Positions 16,910 through 27,028 are shown, numbered from the stretch's first letter. The stretch is DNA of 64,000 nucleotides from SW-9-67-25 sp964471665 (GCA_964471665.1 CAYYHG010000002.1:1-64000); one strand, 5' to 3'. Numbers and translations are program-made. Notes: a model not told the origin generated them from the letters alone.

Positions 16910-16972
16910 GATCCGGACGCGCGGCCGCTGTGACACCAGTATGTCTGTAACGCGCGCTCCGCCCCTGACAAT

Positions 16973-16980
16973 CTTTATAC
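16973..16980 (+). promoter_or_regulatory. TATA box of the Sph gene
   Basis: CTTTATAC lies 22-29 bases before the ATG at 17002, so the SMC-like gene has its own leaderless promoter even though it follows rdfA. Confidence 0.6.
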
Positions 16981-17001
16981 CCGAGAACGGACAGGGTGTG
17001 G

Positions 17002-18954
17002 ATGATGGCATCTGCCGAAACTGAGCAAGCACAGGTTTCTCTCACCGCCGAGAACGTCGGGGGCATCGAACGGACCGAGGTGGGGTTCGAACCGGGCGTG
17101 ACGATCCTGGTCGGACGGAACGCGACCCACCGGACGTCGCTGTTGCAGGCGATCATGGCCGGCCTGGGGAGCGAGCGTGCGTCCCTGAAAGGCGACGCCG
17201 AGGAGGGCCGCGTCGAGGTGCAGATCGGCGACGACCTCTACACGCGGACCCTCCACAGGCAGGGGGAAGGCGTCGCCTTCGACGGGGATCCGTACCTCGA
17301 CGATCCAGAACTGGCCGATCTCTTCGCGTTTCTCCTCGAATCGAACGAGGCTCGCCGGACTGTCGCGCTCGGGGGCAACCTGCGCGAGATCATCATGGAA
17401 CCGATCGACGCCGAGTCGATCCAGGCGGATATCGAGCGTCTGGAGGCCGAGAAGCGGGACGTCGAGGAGGCAATCGGCGACCTCGAATCGCTGAAGACGG
17501 AACTCCCAGAGCTGGAACAGGAGCGGACCCGTCTGGAGTCGGAGATCGAGGCAAAGCGCGAAACGTTCCAGGAGAAGCGATCGGAACTCGAGGACCTGTC
17601 GGACGACGCCCCCGAACTGCGGGAGGACGAATCAGAACTGGAGGCGAAGATGGCACAGCTCCAGCGGGCCCGGTCCGACATGGAACAGACCGAGTTCCGG
17701 CTGGACAGCCAGCAGGACAGCCTCGAAACCCTCGAGACAGAACTGGCCGCCCTCGAAGAGCAACAGGCCGACGTCGCCGACGACGAAGCGGCGGATCTGG
17801 ACTCGGTCCACTCCGAGATCGACCGCCTGCAGGAACGCAAGCGGGAACTCGACTCGGAGCTGACGAAACTCCAGAGCGTCATCCAGTTCAACGAGGAGAT
17901 GCTCGACGGGGCGAGCCGGGACATCGCGGCCGCGCTGCGCGGCGAGGACGACGACGAGTCGGTGACCGACCAGCTTCTCGAAACGACCGAGTCGGTCGTC
18001 TGCTGGACCTGCGGGACGGAGGTCGAGGGCGACCGCATCGAGGAGACCATCGAGCGACTGCGGGGTCTCCGGGAGTCGAAGTTCAGCGACCAGAGCGAGA
18101 TCGAGTCCCGCCTGGCGGAGTTCAAGGAACGCCGCTCGGAGATCGAATCCCGGCAGCACGAACGGAAACGCATCGAACAGAAAATCGACGAGGTCCGCGC
18201 CGAGATCGAGGAACGCGAGGCGAAAATTGCCGACCTCGAAGCCGAACGCGAGGACCGCAAACACGAGATCGAGAGTTTGCGGGACGAAATCGAGGACCTC
18301 GAGGCACAGGACCGGTCCGAGGTGCTGGACGCACACAAGGCGGTCAACGAACTCGAGATCGAACTCGAGCGTCTCGAGGACGAGCGCGACCGCGTTGTCT
18401 CGAACATCGAGGAACTCGAGGCGCGCACGGCCGAGATAGAGGCCTACGAGGCCCGGAAAGCGGAGATCAACGACGAATTGACCGACCTCCGGACGCGCAT
18501 CGACAAGATCGAACAGCAGGCCGTCGAGGAGTTCAACGACCACATGGACACCGTGCTTGACATCCTCAACTACACGAACCTCGACCGGATCTGGGTCGAG
18601 CGCACCGAACGCGAGGTCCGCGAAGGACGCCGGACCGTCTCGGAGACTGTCTTCGAGTTGCACGTCGTCCGCAGCACCGACAACGGCGTCACCTACGAGG
18701 ACGCGTTCGAACACCTGAGTGAGAGCGAACGCGAGGTCACGGGACTCGTGTTCGCCCTGGCCGGCTACCTCGCACACGAGGTCTACGAGGAGGTCCCCTT
18801 CATCCTGCTCGACTCTCTGGAAGCGATCGACTCCGACCGCATCGCAACGCTCGTCGAGTACATGCAGGGCCACGCCGACTACCTCGTCGCCGCGCTCCTC
18901 CCCGAGGACGCCGCCGCACTCGACGACGCCTACCAGCGGATCACCGACATCTGA
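17002..18954 (+). CDS. Archaea-specific SMC-related protein (Sph/Rad50-like ATPase)
   Basis: The 650-residue protein has split ABC-ATPase halves joined by about 450 residues of antiparallel coiled coil rich in Glu, Arg and Leu heptads. The N-terminal half has a divergent Walker A GRNATHRTS (38-46), with Arg in place of the usual Lys, a feature of halophile Sph proteins. The coil apex carries CWTC (Cys334, Cys337), a Rad50-type zinc-hook motif that would dimerise through zinc. The C-terminal half has a signature-like HLSESEREVTGLVFALAG and Walker B FILLDSLEAID. Sph proteins are considered structural chromosome or shape partners of RdfA. ATG 17002 and 17005 are adjacent alternatives; I prefer 17002 from the TATA spacing. 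Confidence 0.88.
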   Translation: MMASAETEQAQVSLTAENVGGIERTEVGFEPGVTILVGRNATHRTSLLQAIMAGLGSERASLKGDAEEGRVEVQIGDDLYTRTLHRQGEGVAFDGDPYLDDPELADLFAFLLESNEARRTVALGGNLREIIMEPIDAESIQADIERLEAEKRDVEEAIGDLESLKTELPELEQERTRLESEIEAKRETFQEKRSELEDLSDDAPELREDESELEAKMAQLQRARSDMEQTEFRLDSQQDSLETLETELAALEEQQADVADDEAADLDSVHSEIDRLQERKRELDSELTKLQSVIQFNEEMLDGASRDIAAALRGEDDDESVTDQLLETTESVVCWTCGTEVEGDRIEETIERLRGLRESKFSDQSEIESRLAEFKERRSEIESRQHERKRIEQKIDEVRAEIEEREAKIADLEAEREDRKHEIESLRDEIEDLEAQDRSEVLDAHKAVNELEIELERLEDERDRVVSNIEELEARTAEIEAYEARKAEINDELTDLRTRIDKIEQQAVEEFNDHMDTVLDILNYTNLDRIWVERTEREVREGRRTVSETVFELHVVRSTDNGVTYEDAFEHLSESEREVTGLVFALAGYLAHEVYEEVPFILLDSLEAIDSDRIATLVEYMQGHADYLVAALLPEDAAALDDAYQRITDI

Positions 18955-18985
18955 GGGCTGCCGGTTCCTCCCGGGTCCGTCTCCC

Positions 18986-19101
18986 GTTCGAACAGTTCGA
19001 ATGCGGGTGGCGAAACTGCCCACGTTATCCAGGTGCCGTGTCTGCCCGACCGTCGTGACCCCGTTTCCACACCGCGACTGGCGTTCGATCTGTTCGAACA
19101 G
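18986..19101. repeat. Palindromes in the sph-livF convergent gap
   Basis: Three related palindromes share the core TTCGAA: GTTCGAAC (18986-18993), TTCGAA (18996-19001) and the perfect 12-mer CTGTTCGAACAG (19090-19101). They lie in the 156-base gap between convergent genes and may act in transcript ending or be a DNA-binding site. No other feature is visible in the gap. Confidence 0.35.
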
Positions 19102-19110
19102 ACTGTGGGG

Positions 19111-19827
19111 TCACTCGACGGATCCGACGCCGAGGTGTCGGTCGAGTATCTCCTCGTTCTCCCGGACGGCCCCGGCAGGACCCTCGTGGACGATTCGGCC
19201 TTTCTCCAGGATGTAGGTGTACTCCGAGACGTCCAGTGCGACGGGGATGTTCTGTTCGACGAGCAGGACGGTGATCCCCTCGTCGTTCAACTCGCGGATG
19301 ATGTCCTCGATGTCGCGGACGATGTAGGGGGCGAGTCCCTCTGTCGGTTCGTCGAGCAACAGTAATTCTGGATCGGCGACGAGCGCCCGCGCGATGGCGA
19401 GCATCTGCTGTTCGCCCCCCGAGAGGACCGACCCGTAACTCCCCTCGCGTTCCTGCAGGTTCTCGAAGGTCTCGAGGACCTCGTCGACGGAACTGTTCCC
19501 ACCGGATCCCAGCCGTCCCATCTCGATGTTCTCGCGGACGCTGAGTCCCGGGAACACGCGCCGGTCCTCGGGGACGAAGGTGACGCCCCGCTGGATGGTC
19601 TGCTCGGTCGGCAGATCGGTGACGTCCTCGCCGTCGAAGGTGATGGTGCCGGCGGTCGGCGTCACGTTGCCGACGATCGACCGGAGCGTGGTCGTCTTGC
19701 CGACGCCGTTGCGCCCCACCAGGGAGACGACCGACCCGTCCTCGACAGCCAGGTCGACGCCCCGCAGGACCTCGGTGAGGTCGTAGCCGGCGCGCACTCC
19801 CTCGAGAGAGAGGAGGGGATCGCTCAC
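19111..19827 (-). CDS. ABC transporter ATP-binding protein, LivF family (system 2)
   Basis: This 238-residue ATPase has Walker A GRNGVGKTT, GVTFVPEDRRVFPGLSVRENI, signature VLSGGEQQMLAIARAL, Walker B LLLLDEPTEGLAPYIV and EQNIPVALD. A longer frame reaches a GTG at 19875 inside livG. I prefer the GTG at 19827 because GGTGGTGGG lies six bases upstream as a Shine-Dalgarno and the protein then begins at the family-typical SDPLLSLEGVRAGY. It is the last gene of the second importer operon, which runs towards rdfA-sph. Confidence 0.92.
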   Translation of the reverse strand: MSDPLLSLEGVRAGYDLTEVLRGVDLAVEDGSVVSLVGRNGVGKTTTLRSIVGNVTPTAGTITFDGEDVTDLPTEQTIQRGVTFVPEDRRVFPGLSVRENIEMGRLGSGGNSSVDEVLETFENLQEREGSYGSVLSGGEQQMLAIARALVADPELLLLDEPTEGLAPYIVRDIEDIIRELNDEGITVLLVEQNIPVALDVSEYTYILEKGRIVHEGPAGAVRENEEILDRHLGVGSVE

Positions 19828-19861
19828 CGGCGACCCACCACCAGGGACGTAGACGGGGCGG

Positions 19862-20618
<757 letters not shown>

Positions 20619-20626
<8 letters not shown>

Positions 20627-22604
20627 CCGCGTTCACCTCGGCTTCGTCGACGCCGAGCGGCGGGTCGCCCTCCTCGGACTCACGGCGCTCGGCCAGGAGC
20701 GACGGGACCGACACCAGTCCCCGGGGGACGAACAGGACAAACAGCACGAAGACGGCACCGATGAGCGTCCGCCACTGCTCGGTGTACGACGAGAGGGCGT
20801 CCTCGGCGCCGATGAAGACGCCGGCGCCGATCATCGGTCCGAAGAGCGTCCCCATCCCGCCGAGCAGGGTCATCACGATGACCTCCCCGGAGTTGATCCA
20901 GTGGAGCGTCTGGTCGGGAGAGATGACGAACGTGTCGGGGTTGACAGCCAGCAGGCCGCCGGCCAGGCCCGCGAGGCCGCCGCTGATGACGAACGCGCGG
21001 CGCTTGTACCTGGTGACGTCGTACCCGACGAACTCCGCGCGCTCGTCGCTCTCGCCGATCGACTGGAGAACGCTCCCGAAGGGGGCGTTCATGAACCGCC
21101 GCGCCAGCAACAGTGCCCCGACCGCCAGCGCCAGCGCGACGTAGTAGAAGACCATCGAGGACCCGACCGTCAGGCCGGCGAGGGACAGTTCGATTTCGGA
21201 GAGGGGAGCGCCCACACCCGCGAGACCCAGAAGAGCGTCGAACCCGAGCAGCCCGTCGCTGCCGCCGGTGAACTCGAACTTGAAGGCCGCGCTGTAGAAC
21301 AGTTCGGCGAAGGCGAGCGTGATCATCGCGAAGTAGACACCGGAGACACGGATCGAGAGACTCCCCACGACCCACGCCAGCGCGGCGGGAACGAGAACGG
21401 CAGCGAGCAGCGCGATCAGAAACGAAGGCGAGAGGTGCAGGAGGACGAGCGCGCCGGTGTAGGCGCCGACGCCGAAGAACATCGCGTGGCCCAGCGAGAC
21501 CAGCCCCGCAGAACCCATCACGAAATCCAGCGAGAGCGCGAAGATTGCCCACACGAGCACCGTGTTCGCCAGCGTGACGTAGAAGCCGTTGTCTGTCACT
21601 GCCGCGACGACGGGGAAGACGCCGAGTCCGGCGACTGCGAGGACACCGAGCCGCCACCGGGTGGAGGCGGTGAACACCCCGCCGTAGGCGCCAACCAGGA
21701 GTTCGCCCTCCTCGCTGCCGCCGGTCTGCCACTCGGGATTCCCGAACAGTCCCTGGGGTCTGACCAGCAACACGCCGATCATCAGAAGGAAGATCGTCAA
21801 CCCCTCGAAGACGGGGAGGTAGGTCCTGATCAGTGTCTGGACGATCCCCACGAGAAGTCCCCCGAAGACCGCGCCACGGAAACTGCCCAGACCGCCGAGG
21901 ACGACGATGATGAACGCGGGGATGATGACAGCGTTGCCCATGTTGGGGTTGACGTTCTGGTACCCACCGAGAACGATCCCGCCGACCGCGGCGAGGGCGG
22001 CCCCGAACCCGAACACGAGCGTGTAGTAGCGGTCGATGTCGATCCCGACGTTGCGGACCATCTCGCGGTCCTGGGAACCCGCGCGGACGATCATGCCGTA
22101 CCTCGTCCGGTCGAGAACGAGCCAGGTTCCCGCCGCCAGCAACGCCGCAAAGCCGATCATGAAGAGGTTGTACAGCGCGATCCGGACGCCGAAGGCGCCG
22201 ACGGGCTGGGAGAGGACGCCGGGGACGGCCAGTTGCTGTTGTTGCTGGCCCCAGCCAAAGCGGATGACGTCGTTGATGACGAGCACGAGCCCGAAGGTCA
22301 GCAGGATGTGATAGAGGGGATTGCGCCCGTAGAGGGGACGGACGGTGAGCCGTTCGATTGCCGCCCCGACGACGCCGACGATCAGCGGCGCGACGACGAG
22401 CGCGACCGGGAACCCGAGGTTCGCACCCAGGGGGTCGACGATACTCAGCGCGAAATAGGCGCCCAGTGCGAACAGCTCGCCGTGCGAGAAATTGATGACG
22501 TCCATCACCCCGAAGATGATCGACAGCCCCGCCGCCAGCAGGACGTAGACCATCCCCAGGGTGACGCCGTTGAGCAACTGTTCGACGACGTTGGCGACGG
22601 ACAT
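20619..22604 (-). CDS. Fused LivH-LivM ABC permease (system 2)
   Basis: This single 661-residue protein joins both permease halves. Residues 1-300 are LivH-like (NGVTLGMVYVLLAAGLSIIFGVMDVINFSHGELFALG; VVLGGLGSFRGAVFGGLLVG). Residues 320-640 are LivM-like (FVMGSAGLVSLGHAMFFGVGAYTG; VIVMTLLGGMGTLFGPMIGAG; GSVLQSIGESDERAEFVGYDVTRYKRRAF as the ATPase-contacting loop). System 1 and most relatives have two genes; here they are joined by a short linker around residue 300-320 (QTGGSEEGELLVGAYGG). The hydrophobic C-terminus ends in an acidic tail. It lies nine bases after the binding-protein gene. Confidence 0.92.
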
Positions 22605-22613
22605 ACCAGGAGG

Positions 22614-23951
22614 TCAGCCCATCTGACAGCCGAGTTCGCTCGCCGGCGGGAGGGCCGCCTCGCCGTCGGTCCTGTCGAGCAACTCGACCGCCGCGAGGTC
22701 GCCCTCGCCCCCGACCAGCTCGCTCATCCACGTGGGATTGGTGGCCTGGTGGTCGCCCGCCCGGAGTGTGACGTCGCCCAGCACGGTGGTGAAGGTGCCC
22801 CCCTCGAGGGCGTCCCGGGCGTCCGCGGGGTCGGTACTGCCGGCCTCCTGTATTCCCTTTGCGACGAGCCGCATCGAGTCGTAGCCGACCCGCTCGAAGT
22901 TGTCCGGCGTGCCGTCGTACTCGCTCTCGAAGGCGTCGACGAACTGCTGGTTGTCGCCCGTCTCGAGCGTGGCGTTGTACCGGACGCCGCCGAAGGTCCC
23001 GACGGCGTTTTGCTGGGTCGCTCCGCGAACGACCAGGAACGACATCGTCGGCCCCACGAGGGCCACGTCGTCTTTCAGCCCCTGTTCGGCGGCCTGGTTG
23101 ACGAAGTTGATGAGGTCCCCGCCCGTCATCCCGAGGACGACCGCGTCGGCCCCGGAGTTGCCGATCTGGGTGATAAAGGAGCCGTAGTTCGACGACCCCA
23201 GTTCCGACCGCGTGACGTCGACCTCGGTGAACCCCTCGTTGGCGTCCTGCATCCGCGAGCGCGTGCGGTTGTACACCGACTCCCCGTAGGCGTAGTCGGC
23301 GATGTGGAACCAGACGTTCGTCCCGAGGTTGTTGACCGTGTATGCGGAGATTGCCTCGGCGATCTGTGCGGTGTTGGTCTCGGCGCGGAACACCCACTCG
23401 TTGCACGCCTCGCCGGTGATCGGGACTGCCGCACCGCCGGGGAAGTAAACGAACTCCTCCTGGGCAGCGAACTCGTTGAGCGACAGCGCCACCGAACTGG
23501 AGATGGCCCCGAACAGGTACTGTGCGCCGTCCTGCTGGACGACCTTCTGTGCGCTCTGCTGGGCCGTTCCGGTCTCGGTCCCGGTGTCCTCGAGGACGGC
23601 GTCGAGTTCGAGGTCGAACTCGTCGCTGGCGTTGATCTGCTGGACTGCCAGCTCCGCGCCGCTGCGCTGGCCCGGGCCGAGCGAACTGTAGGCACCAGTC
23701 ATCGGGTTCAGGACGCCGACTGTCGCCGTCCCCAGGTCCGATGGACTGCCGTCTGTCGACCCACCGTCACCGTCGTCGCCACCGTCACCGTCTCCGCCGT
23801 CGCCACCGTCACCGTCTCCGCCTCCGCCGTCGCCACCGTCTCCGCCGCCACACCCTGCGAGTCCCACGGCGCCCGCCACCCCGGCGAGGGCGAGAAATCG
23901 TCTGCGTGCGCACCTGTGCGTTCCGGACAGTCTCCCCTCCGAGTCGGGCAT
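22614..23951 (-). CDS. HAAT-type ABC transporter substrate-binding lipoprotein (system 2)
   Basis: This 445-residue receptor has a Tat lipoprotein signal with Arg16-Arg-Arg18-Phe-Leu and the lipobox LAGC (Cys34). A Gly/Asp-rich spacer follows (GGDGG and DGGDGGDG units), then the type 1 periplasmic binding domain from TATVGVLNPMTGAYSSLGPGQ. Longer frames start at 23975 or at GTG 24008. ATG 23951 is preferred because a TATA element (minus ACTTTATTAG, 23979-23988) lies 28-37 bases upstream. It heads the second importer operon and is divergent from the epimerase gene. The ligand is unknown; it differs clearly from system 1 in the binding domain. Confidence 0.9.
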   Translation of the reverse strand: MPDSEGRLSGTHRCARRRFLALAGVAGAVGLAGCGGGDGGDGGGGDGDGGDGGDGDGGDDGDGGSTDGSPSDLGTATVGVLNPMTGAYSSLGPGQRSGAELAVQQINASDEFDLELDAVLEDTGTETGTAQQSAQKVVQQDGAQYLFGAISSSVALSLNEFAAQEEFVYFPGGAAVPITGEACNEWVFRAETNTAQIAEAISAYTVNNLGTNVWFHIADYAYGESVYNRTRSRMQDANEGFTEVDVTRSELGSSNYGSFITQIGNSGADAVVLGMTGGDLINFVNQAAEQGLKDDVALVGPTMSFLVVRGATQQNAVGTFGGVRYNATLETGDNQQFVDAFESEYDGTPDNFERVGYDSMRLVAKGIQEAGSTDPADARDALEGGTFTTVLGDVTLRAGDHQATNPTWMSELVGGEGDLAAVELLDRTDGEAALPPASELGCQMG

Positions 23952-23978
23952 CGTACGCCAGTCATCGTTTCGCATACC

Positions 23979-23988
23979 TAATAAAGTC
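23979..23988 (-). promoter_or_regulatory. TATA element of the second HAAT ABC operon
   Basis: On the minus strand ACTTTATTAG lies 28-37 bases before the chosen ATG at 23951. It overlaps the upstream in-frame candidate starts, which is the main reason for rejecting them. Confidence 0.55.
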
Positions 23989-24058
23989 TTCTGTGCCCCC
24001 GGCCGCACGACCCGGTGACAGCAAAGCTTTTTGTCGTCCTGGGTGCGCCCTACAGACG

Positions 24059-25018
24059 ATGACAGCGCGCGTACTCGTCACGGGCGGCACCGGCTTTCTC
24101 GGATCGTACGTCGCCGCCGACCTCCTCGAACAGGGACACGACGTCGTCGCCTACGACCTCTCGACGGACGACCGGATCCTCTCGAAACTCGGGGTCGCGG
24201 AGGACGTCGAGATACGCCGTGGTGACGTCTCGGAGTCGACTGACGTGATCCGGGCGGTCCGCGAGACCGGCGCCACGCGCGTCGTCCACCTCGCTGCACT
24301 GTTGACCACCACCGCCCGCGAGAATCCCCGGAGTGCTCTGACTGTCAACACCCTCGGAACGAACAACGTCCTCGAGGCCGCGCGGGTCCTCGACGACCAG
24401 GTCGAACGCGTCGCGTGGGCCTCCTCGGCGGCCGTGTACGCACCACCGGACAACTACGACGCCGAGTTCGTCGACGAGGACGCCCTCGTCTACCCCGACA
24501 CGCTGTACGGCGCGACCAAGACCTACAACGAACACCAGGCCCGCGTCTATCACGAGGACTACGGCGTCTCCCACGTCGGCCTGCGCCCGACGGTCGCGTA
24601 CGGTCCCTACCGGGAGACGGGCGGGTCGGCGTTCCTGGCGAACATCGTCGAGAAGCCCGCACTCGGGGACTCGTTTTCCGTGGCGTACGGCGACCAGGTC
24701 ATCGACTGGCAACACGCCCGCGACATCGCACAGGCGTTTCGCCGGGCGGCGTTCGTCTCCGAGGCGGACCTCGGCCAGCGGATCTACAACGTCCGGGGCG
24801 AACTGGCGACCGTCCGCGAGGCCGTCGAGACTGTCCGGGAAATCCTGCCTGACGCCGACCTGAGTGTCTCCAACGAGGGCGAACTCCCCTGGACACAGAA
24901 CCTCGATATGACCGCCGCCCAGCGTGACCTGGGCTACGAGGTGGAGTACGACCTCGAGACGGGCTTCCGGTCGTACATCGACACGCTCCGGGCGGAGCAC
25001 GGGCTGGAGTCGGTCTGA
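24059..25018 (+). CDS. NAD(P)-dependent epimerase/dehydratase (extended SDR)
   Basis: This 319-residue protein has the N-terminal dinucleotide motif VTGGTGFLGS, the HLAA strand, a Ser in AWASSAAVYAP and the catalytic YGATK (Tyr-x-x-x-Lys). RPTVAYGPYRETGG follows as the substrate loop. It belongs with nucleotide-sugar epimerases and threonine-dehydrogenase-like extended SDRs. The substrate is not readable. The ATG at 24059 follows a T-rich stretch. The gene stands alone between the divergent importer operon and the convergent VOC gene. Confidence 0.9.
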   Translation: MTARVLVTGGTGFLGSYVAADLLEQGHDVVAYDLSTDDRILSKLGVAEDVEIRRGDVSESTDVIRAVRETGATRVVHLAALLTTTARENPRSALTVNTLGTNNVLEAARVLDDQVERVAWASSAAVYAPPDNYDAEFVDEDALVYPDTLYGATKTYNEHQARVYHEDYGVSHVGLRPTVAYGPYRETGGSAFLANIVEKPALGDSFSVAYGDQVIDWQHARDIAQAFRRAAFVSEADLGQRIYNVRGELATVREAVETVREILPDADLSVSNEGELPWTQNLDMTAAQRDLGYEVEYDLETGFRSYIDTLRAEHGLESV

Positions 25019-25069
25019 CCCTCCGGCGTCGTCCCTACTCGGATCCTGCGGAGAGAGCCTCGCCGGTCC

Positions 25070-25546
25070 CTACCCGGACCCGGCGGTCAGGCGCTCGCCG
25101 TCGACGAACAACTTCTCTGCAGGCGGGCGACCCTCTGCGTAGCCGTCGTGGTACTCGAACAGCTGGAAGAGCGTTCCGGTGGGGTTGACCGGCGAGACGA
25201 ACGCCTCGGTCCAGTCGCCCACGTCCCGGTAGTCGACCACCTCCAGGTCGGCCGTCTCCAGTGTGTCGACGACCGCGTCGATGTCGGCGACTTCCAGGGT
25301 GACGTGGTGGAGTCCAGGGCCGTGCTCGGCGAGAAAGTCGGTGAGGAAGGTATTCTCGGCCTCGGGTGCGATGAGTTCCAGCCGGGACGCGTCCCGGCCG
25401 AAGTCGTACTGTGCCCACCGGAACCCCGCGACGGTCTCGTCGACGAGTTTCCGGCAGCCAAGCGCGAACAGGACTGGTTCGGCCGTCTCGATGGCTTCGA
25501 CGGCGATCCCGACGTGGTCGACACGGATGGGCGTGTCGTGGGTCAT
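25070..25546 (-). CDS. VOC family protein, methylmalonyl-CoA epimerase-like
   Basis: This 158-residue protein has two glyoxalase/VOC beta-alpha-beta-beta-beta units. The first begins VDHVGIAVEAIETAEPVL (His11 as metal ligand), with ASRLELIAP as the second-strand ligand site. The second begins GLHHVTLEVADIDAVVDTL and ends TLFQLFEY, which contains a Glu ligand. This matches methylmalonyl-CoA epimerase and its relatives (metal-bound, racemising C2 of the acyl-CoA). Methylmalonyl-CoA mutase is not in the window, so an alternative VOC dioxygenase-like role is possible. It is convergent with the epimerase gene. Confidence 0.82.
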   Translation of the reverse strand: MTHDTPIRVDHVGIAVEAIETAEPVLFALGCRKLVDETVAGFRWAQYDFGRDASRLELIAPEAENTFLTDFLAEHGPGLHHVTLEVADIDAVVDTLETADLEVVDYRDVGDWTEAFVSPVNPTGTLFQLFEYHDGYAEGRPPAEKLFVDGERLTAGSG

Positions 25547-25607
25547 GTGATGGTGTGATCGCGGGAGGTAATTATACCTCTCGGCGGCCCGGTTTCTCCG
25601 GGCACGT

Positions 25608-25698
25608 GTGATAGGGACGGTTGTAGTTCTTTACCGGATCACCCGCCCGACGACGGGCGGTTGTCCTGGAAAACGGCTACAACCGTCCCTGTGACTGG
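25608..25698. repeat. Long palindromic element with nested stem
   Basis: The outer arms AGGGACGGTTGTAG (25613-25626) and CTACAACCGTCCCT (25677-25690) are perfect complements and extend with two mismatches to GTGATAGGG and CCCTGTGAC. An inner stem CCGCCCG/CGGGCGG sits in the centre. The total length is near 90 bases, similar in plan to the two 81-83 base elements at 47784 and 55471 but with different sequence. It lies between the VOC gene and the M24 gene. Confidence 0.65.
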
Positions 25699-25759
25699 AG
25701 GCTGTGATCCGCGAACCCCACACGTCCCTCCACAGTCACCCAAACACCGAGAACAGTTC

Positions 25760-27028
25760 CTAGTGAGAGATCCGCGTAATCTCGTCGACGGGCCACTGAC
25801 TCAGGATCTCGACACCGTTCTCGCGGACGACGACCATCTCCTCGACGCGCACGCCCTGCCGGTCGGCGGGTTGCATCGTCTCGACAGCCATCGTCATGCC
25901 CTCCTCGATTTCGATGGGGTGGTCGGGCGAGAGCCCCCGCCAGATCAGCGGCACCTCGTAGAGTTGCAGACCCAGCCCGTGGGCCCAGTGGTTCGTGGTC
26001 ATCTCCCAGAACTCCTCTGTGCCGTACCAGTCCATGTGCTCGCCCGTCTCGTCGGGAAACCCCTCGCAGATGTCGTCGGTCGTCGCGCCGGGTTCGATCC
26101 GTCCGAGCACGTCGTAGAGGTCGTCGCGCGCTTTCTCGTAGGCGTCTTCCTGCGCCCGGGTGGGCTGGCCCACGCTGAAGGTGCGGTAGTAACAGGAGCG
26201 ATAGCCCATGAAGCCGACGTTGTAGAAGTCCGCGTACACCAGGTCGCCGGGCCGGATGATCCGGTCGGTGGTGTTGGCCTGGTGTTTGGGCCAGGTGTTC
26301 GGTCCCGACGTGAGATAGCCGCCCTGGACCATCGCGCCCAGCCGCCAGAGTTCCCGGACGGCGTCGCCCCACACCTCCGATTCGCGTTTTCCGGGCGCAA
26401 CGCTCTCGGTGATCGCCTGGAAGCCCCCCTCGCAGATGGCTGCCACCTGGCGGAGACACTCGATCTCGTCGCGGGTTTTCGTCTTGCGCGCGTCGAGCAT
26501 GAGTTCCGACGCGGTGGCGGTGTCGACGTCCACGCCGCGGTCCTCGAACTTCCCGGCCAGCGACGCGTTGGCGACGTCGATGCCCATGGGTTCGCCGGCG
26601 ACGCCGTACTCCTCCATTGCGGTGTAGACAGTCCCGGCCATTTTCTCTGTGAGCCAGTCCCGTGCCGAGTCGCGTCCGGACGCCCGCGGGACGTTGCCGA
26701 GACCAGGACAGGCGTACCGAATATCGTCGAGCCAGGGGCAGTTGAACCGCTGGTTGGAGGCGTGGTCGGCCGTGTCCCAGTGGACGACGTCGCCATCTTC
26801 GGTGAGCAGCGTGTAGTGGTCGGCGCCGCTGCCGCCCGTCATCGCCAGCCCCGTGACGTAACGGACGTTCGGGTCGTCGATGAGCAGCATCGATCCGAGG
26901 GCCGAGTCCTCCAGTCGCTCCAGGGCGCGGTCCTTGCGGTCGCGGCGGAGGCGTTGCGTGTCGACGCGTTCCTCCCAGTCGACGGCCATCGTGCCGCGGG
27001 TCCCCTCCATGAAACTGCGTTCGTACAT
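25760..27028 (-). CDS. M24-fold (creatinase/aminopeptidase P-like) protein with altered metal site
   Basis: This 422-residue protein is of the pita-bread fold, with an N-terminal creatinase-type domain (about 1-180; RVDTQRLRRDRKDRALERLEDSALGS, then VRYVTGL) and the C-terminal M24 domain. Of the five M24 metal ligands, Asp267 (VYADFYN), His350 (AHGLG), Glu383 (AVETM) and Glu396/397 (VRVEEMV) are visible. The second Asp is replaced: the SDITRT position reads SCYYRT (Cys279). The whole outline, including the tail, resembles non-peptidase M24 proteins such as DddP more than Xaa-Pro aminopeptidases. It may be a lyase or hydrolase of a small organic compound. ATG 27028 gives a normal length. Confidence 0.82.
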   Translation of the reverse strand: MYERSFMEGTRGTMAVDWEERVDTQRLRRDRKDRALERLEDSALGSMLLIDDPNVRYVTGLAMTGGSGADHYTLLTEDGDVVHWDTADHASNQRFNCPWLDDIRYACPGLGNVPRASGRDSARDWLTEKMAGTVYTAMEEYGVAGEPMGIDVANASLAGKFEDRGVDVDTATASELMLDARKTKTRDEIECLRQVAAICEGGFQAITESVAPGKRESEVWGDAVRELWRLGAMVQGGYLTSGPNTWPKHQANTTDRIIRPGDLVYADFYNVGFMGYRSCYYRTFSVGQPTRAQEDAYEKARDDLYDVLGRIEPGATTDDICEGFPDETGEHMDWYGTEEFWEMTTNHWAHGLGLQLYEVPLIWRGLSPDHPIEIEEGMTMAVETMQPADRQGVRVEEMVVVRENGVEILSQWPVDEITRISH

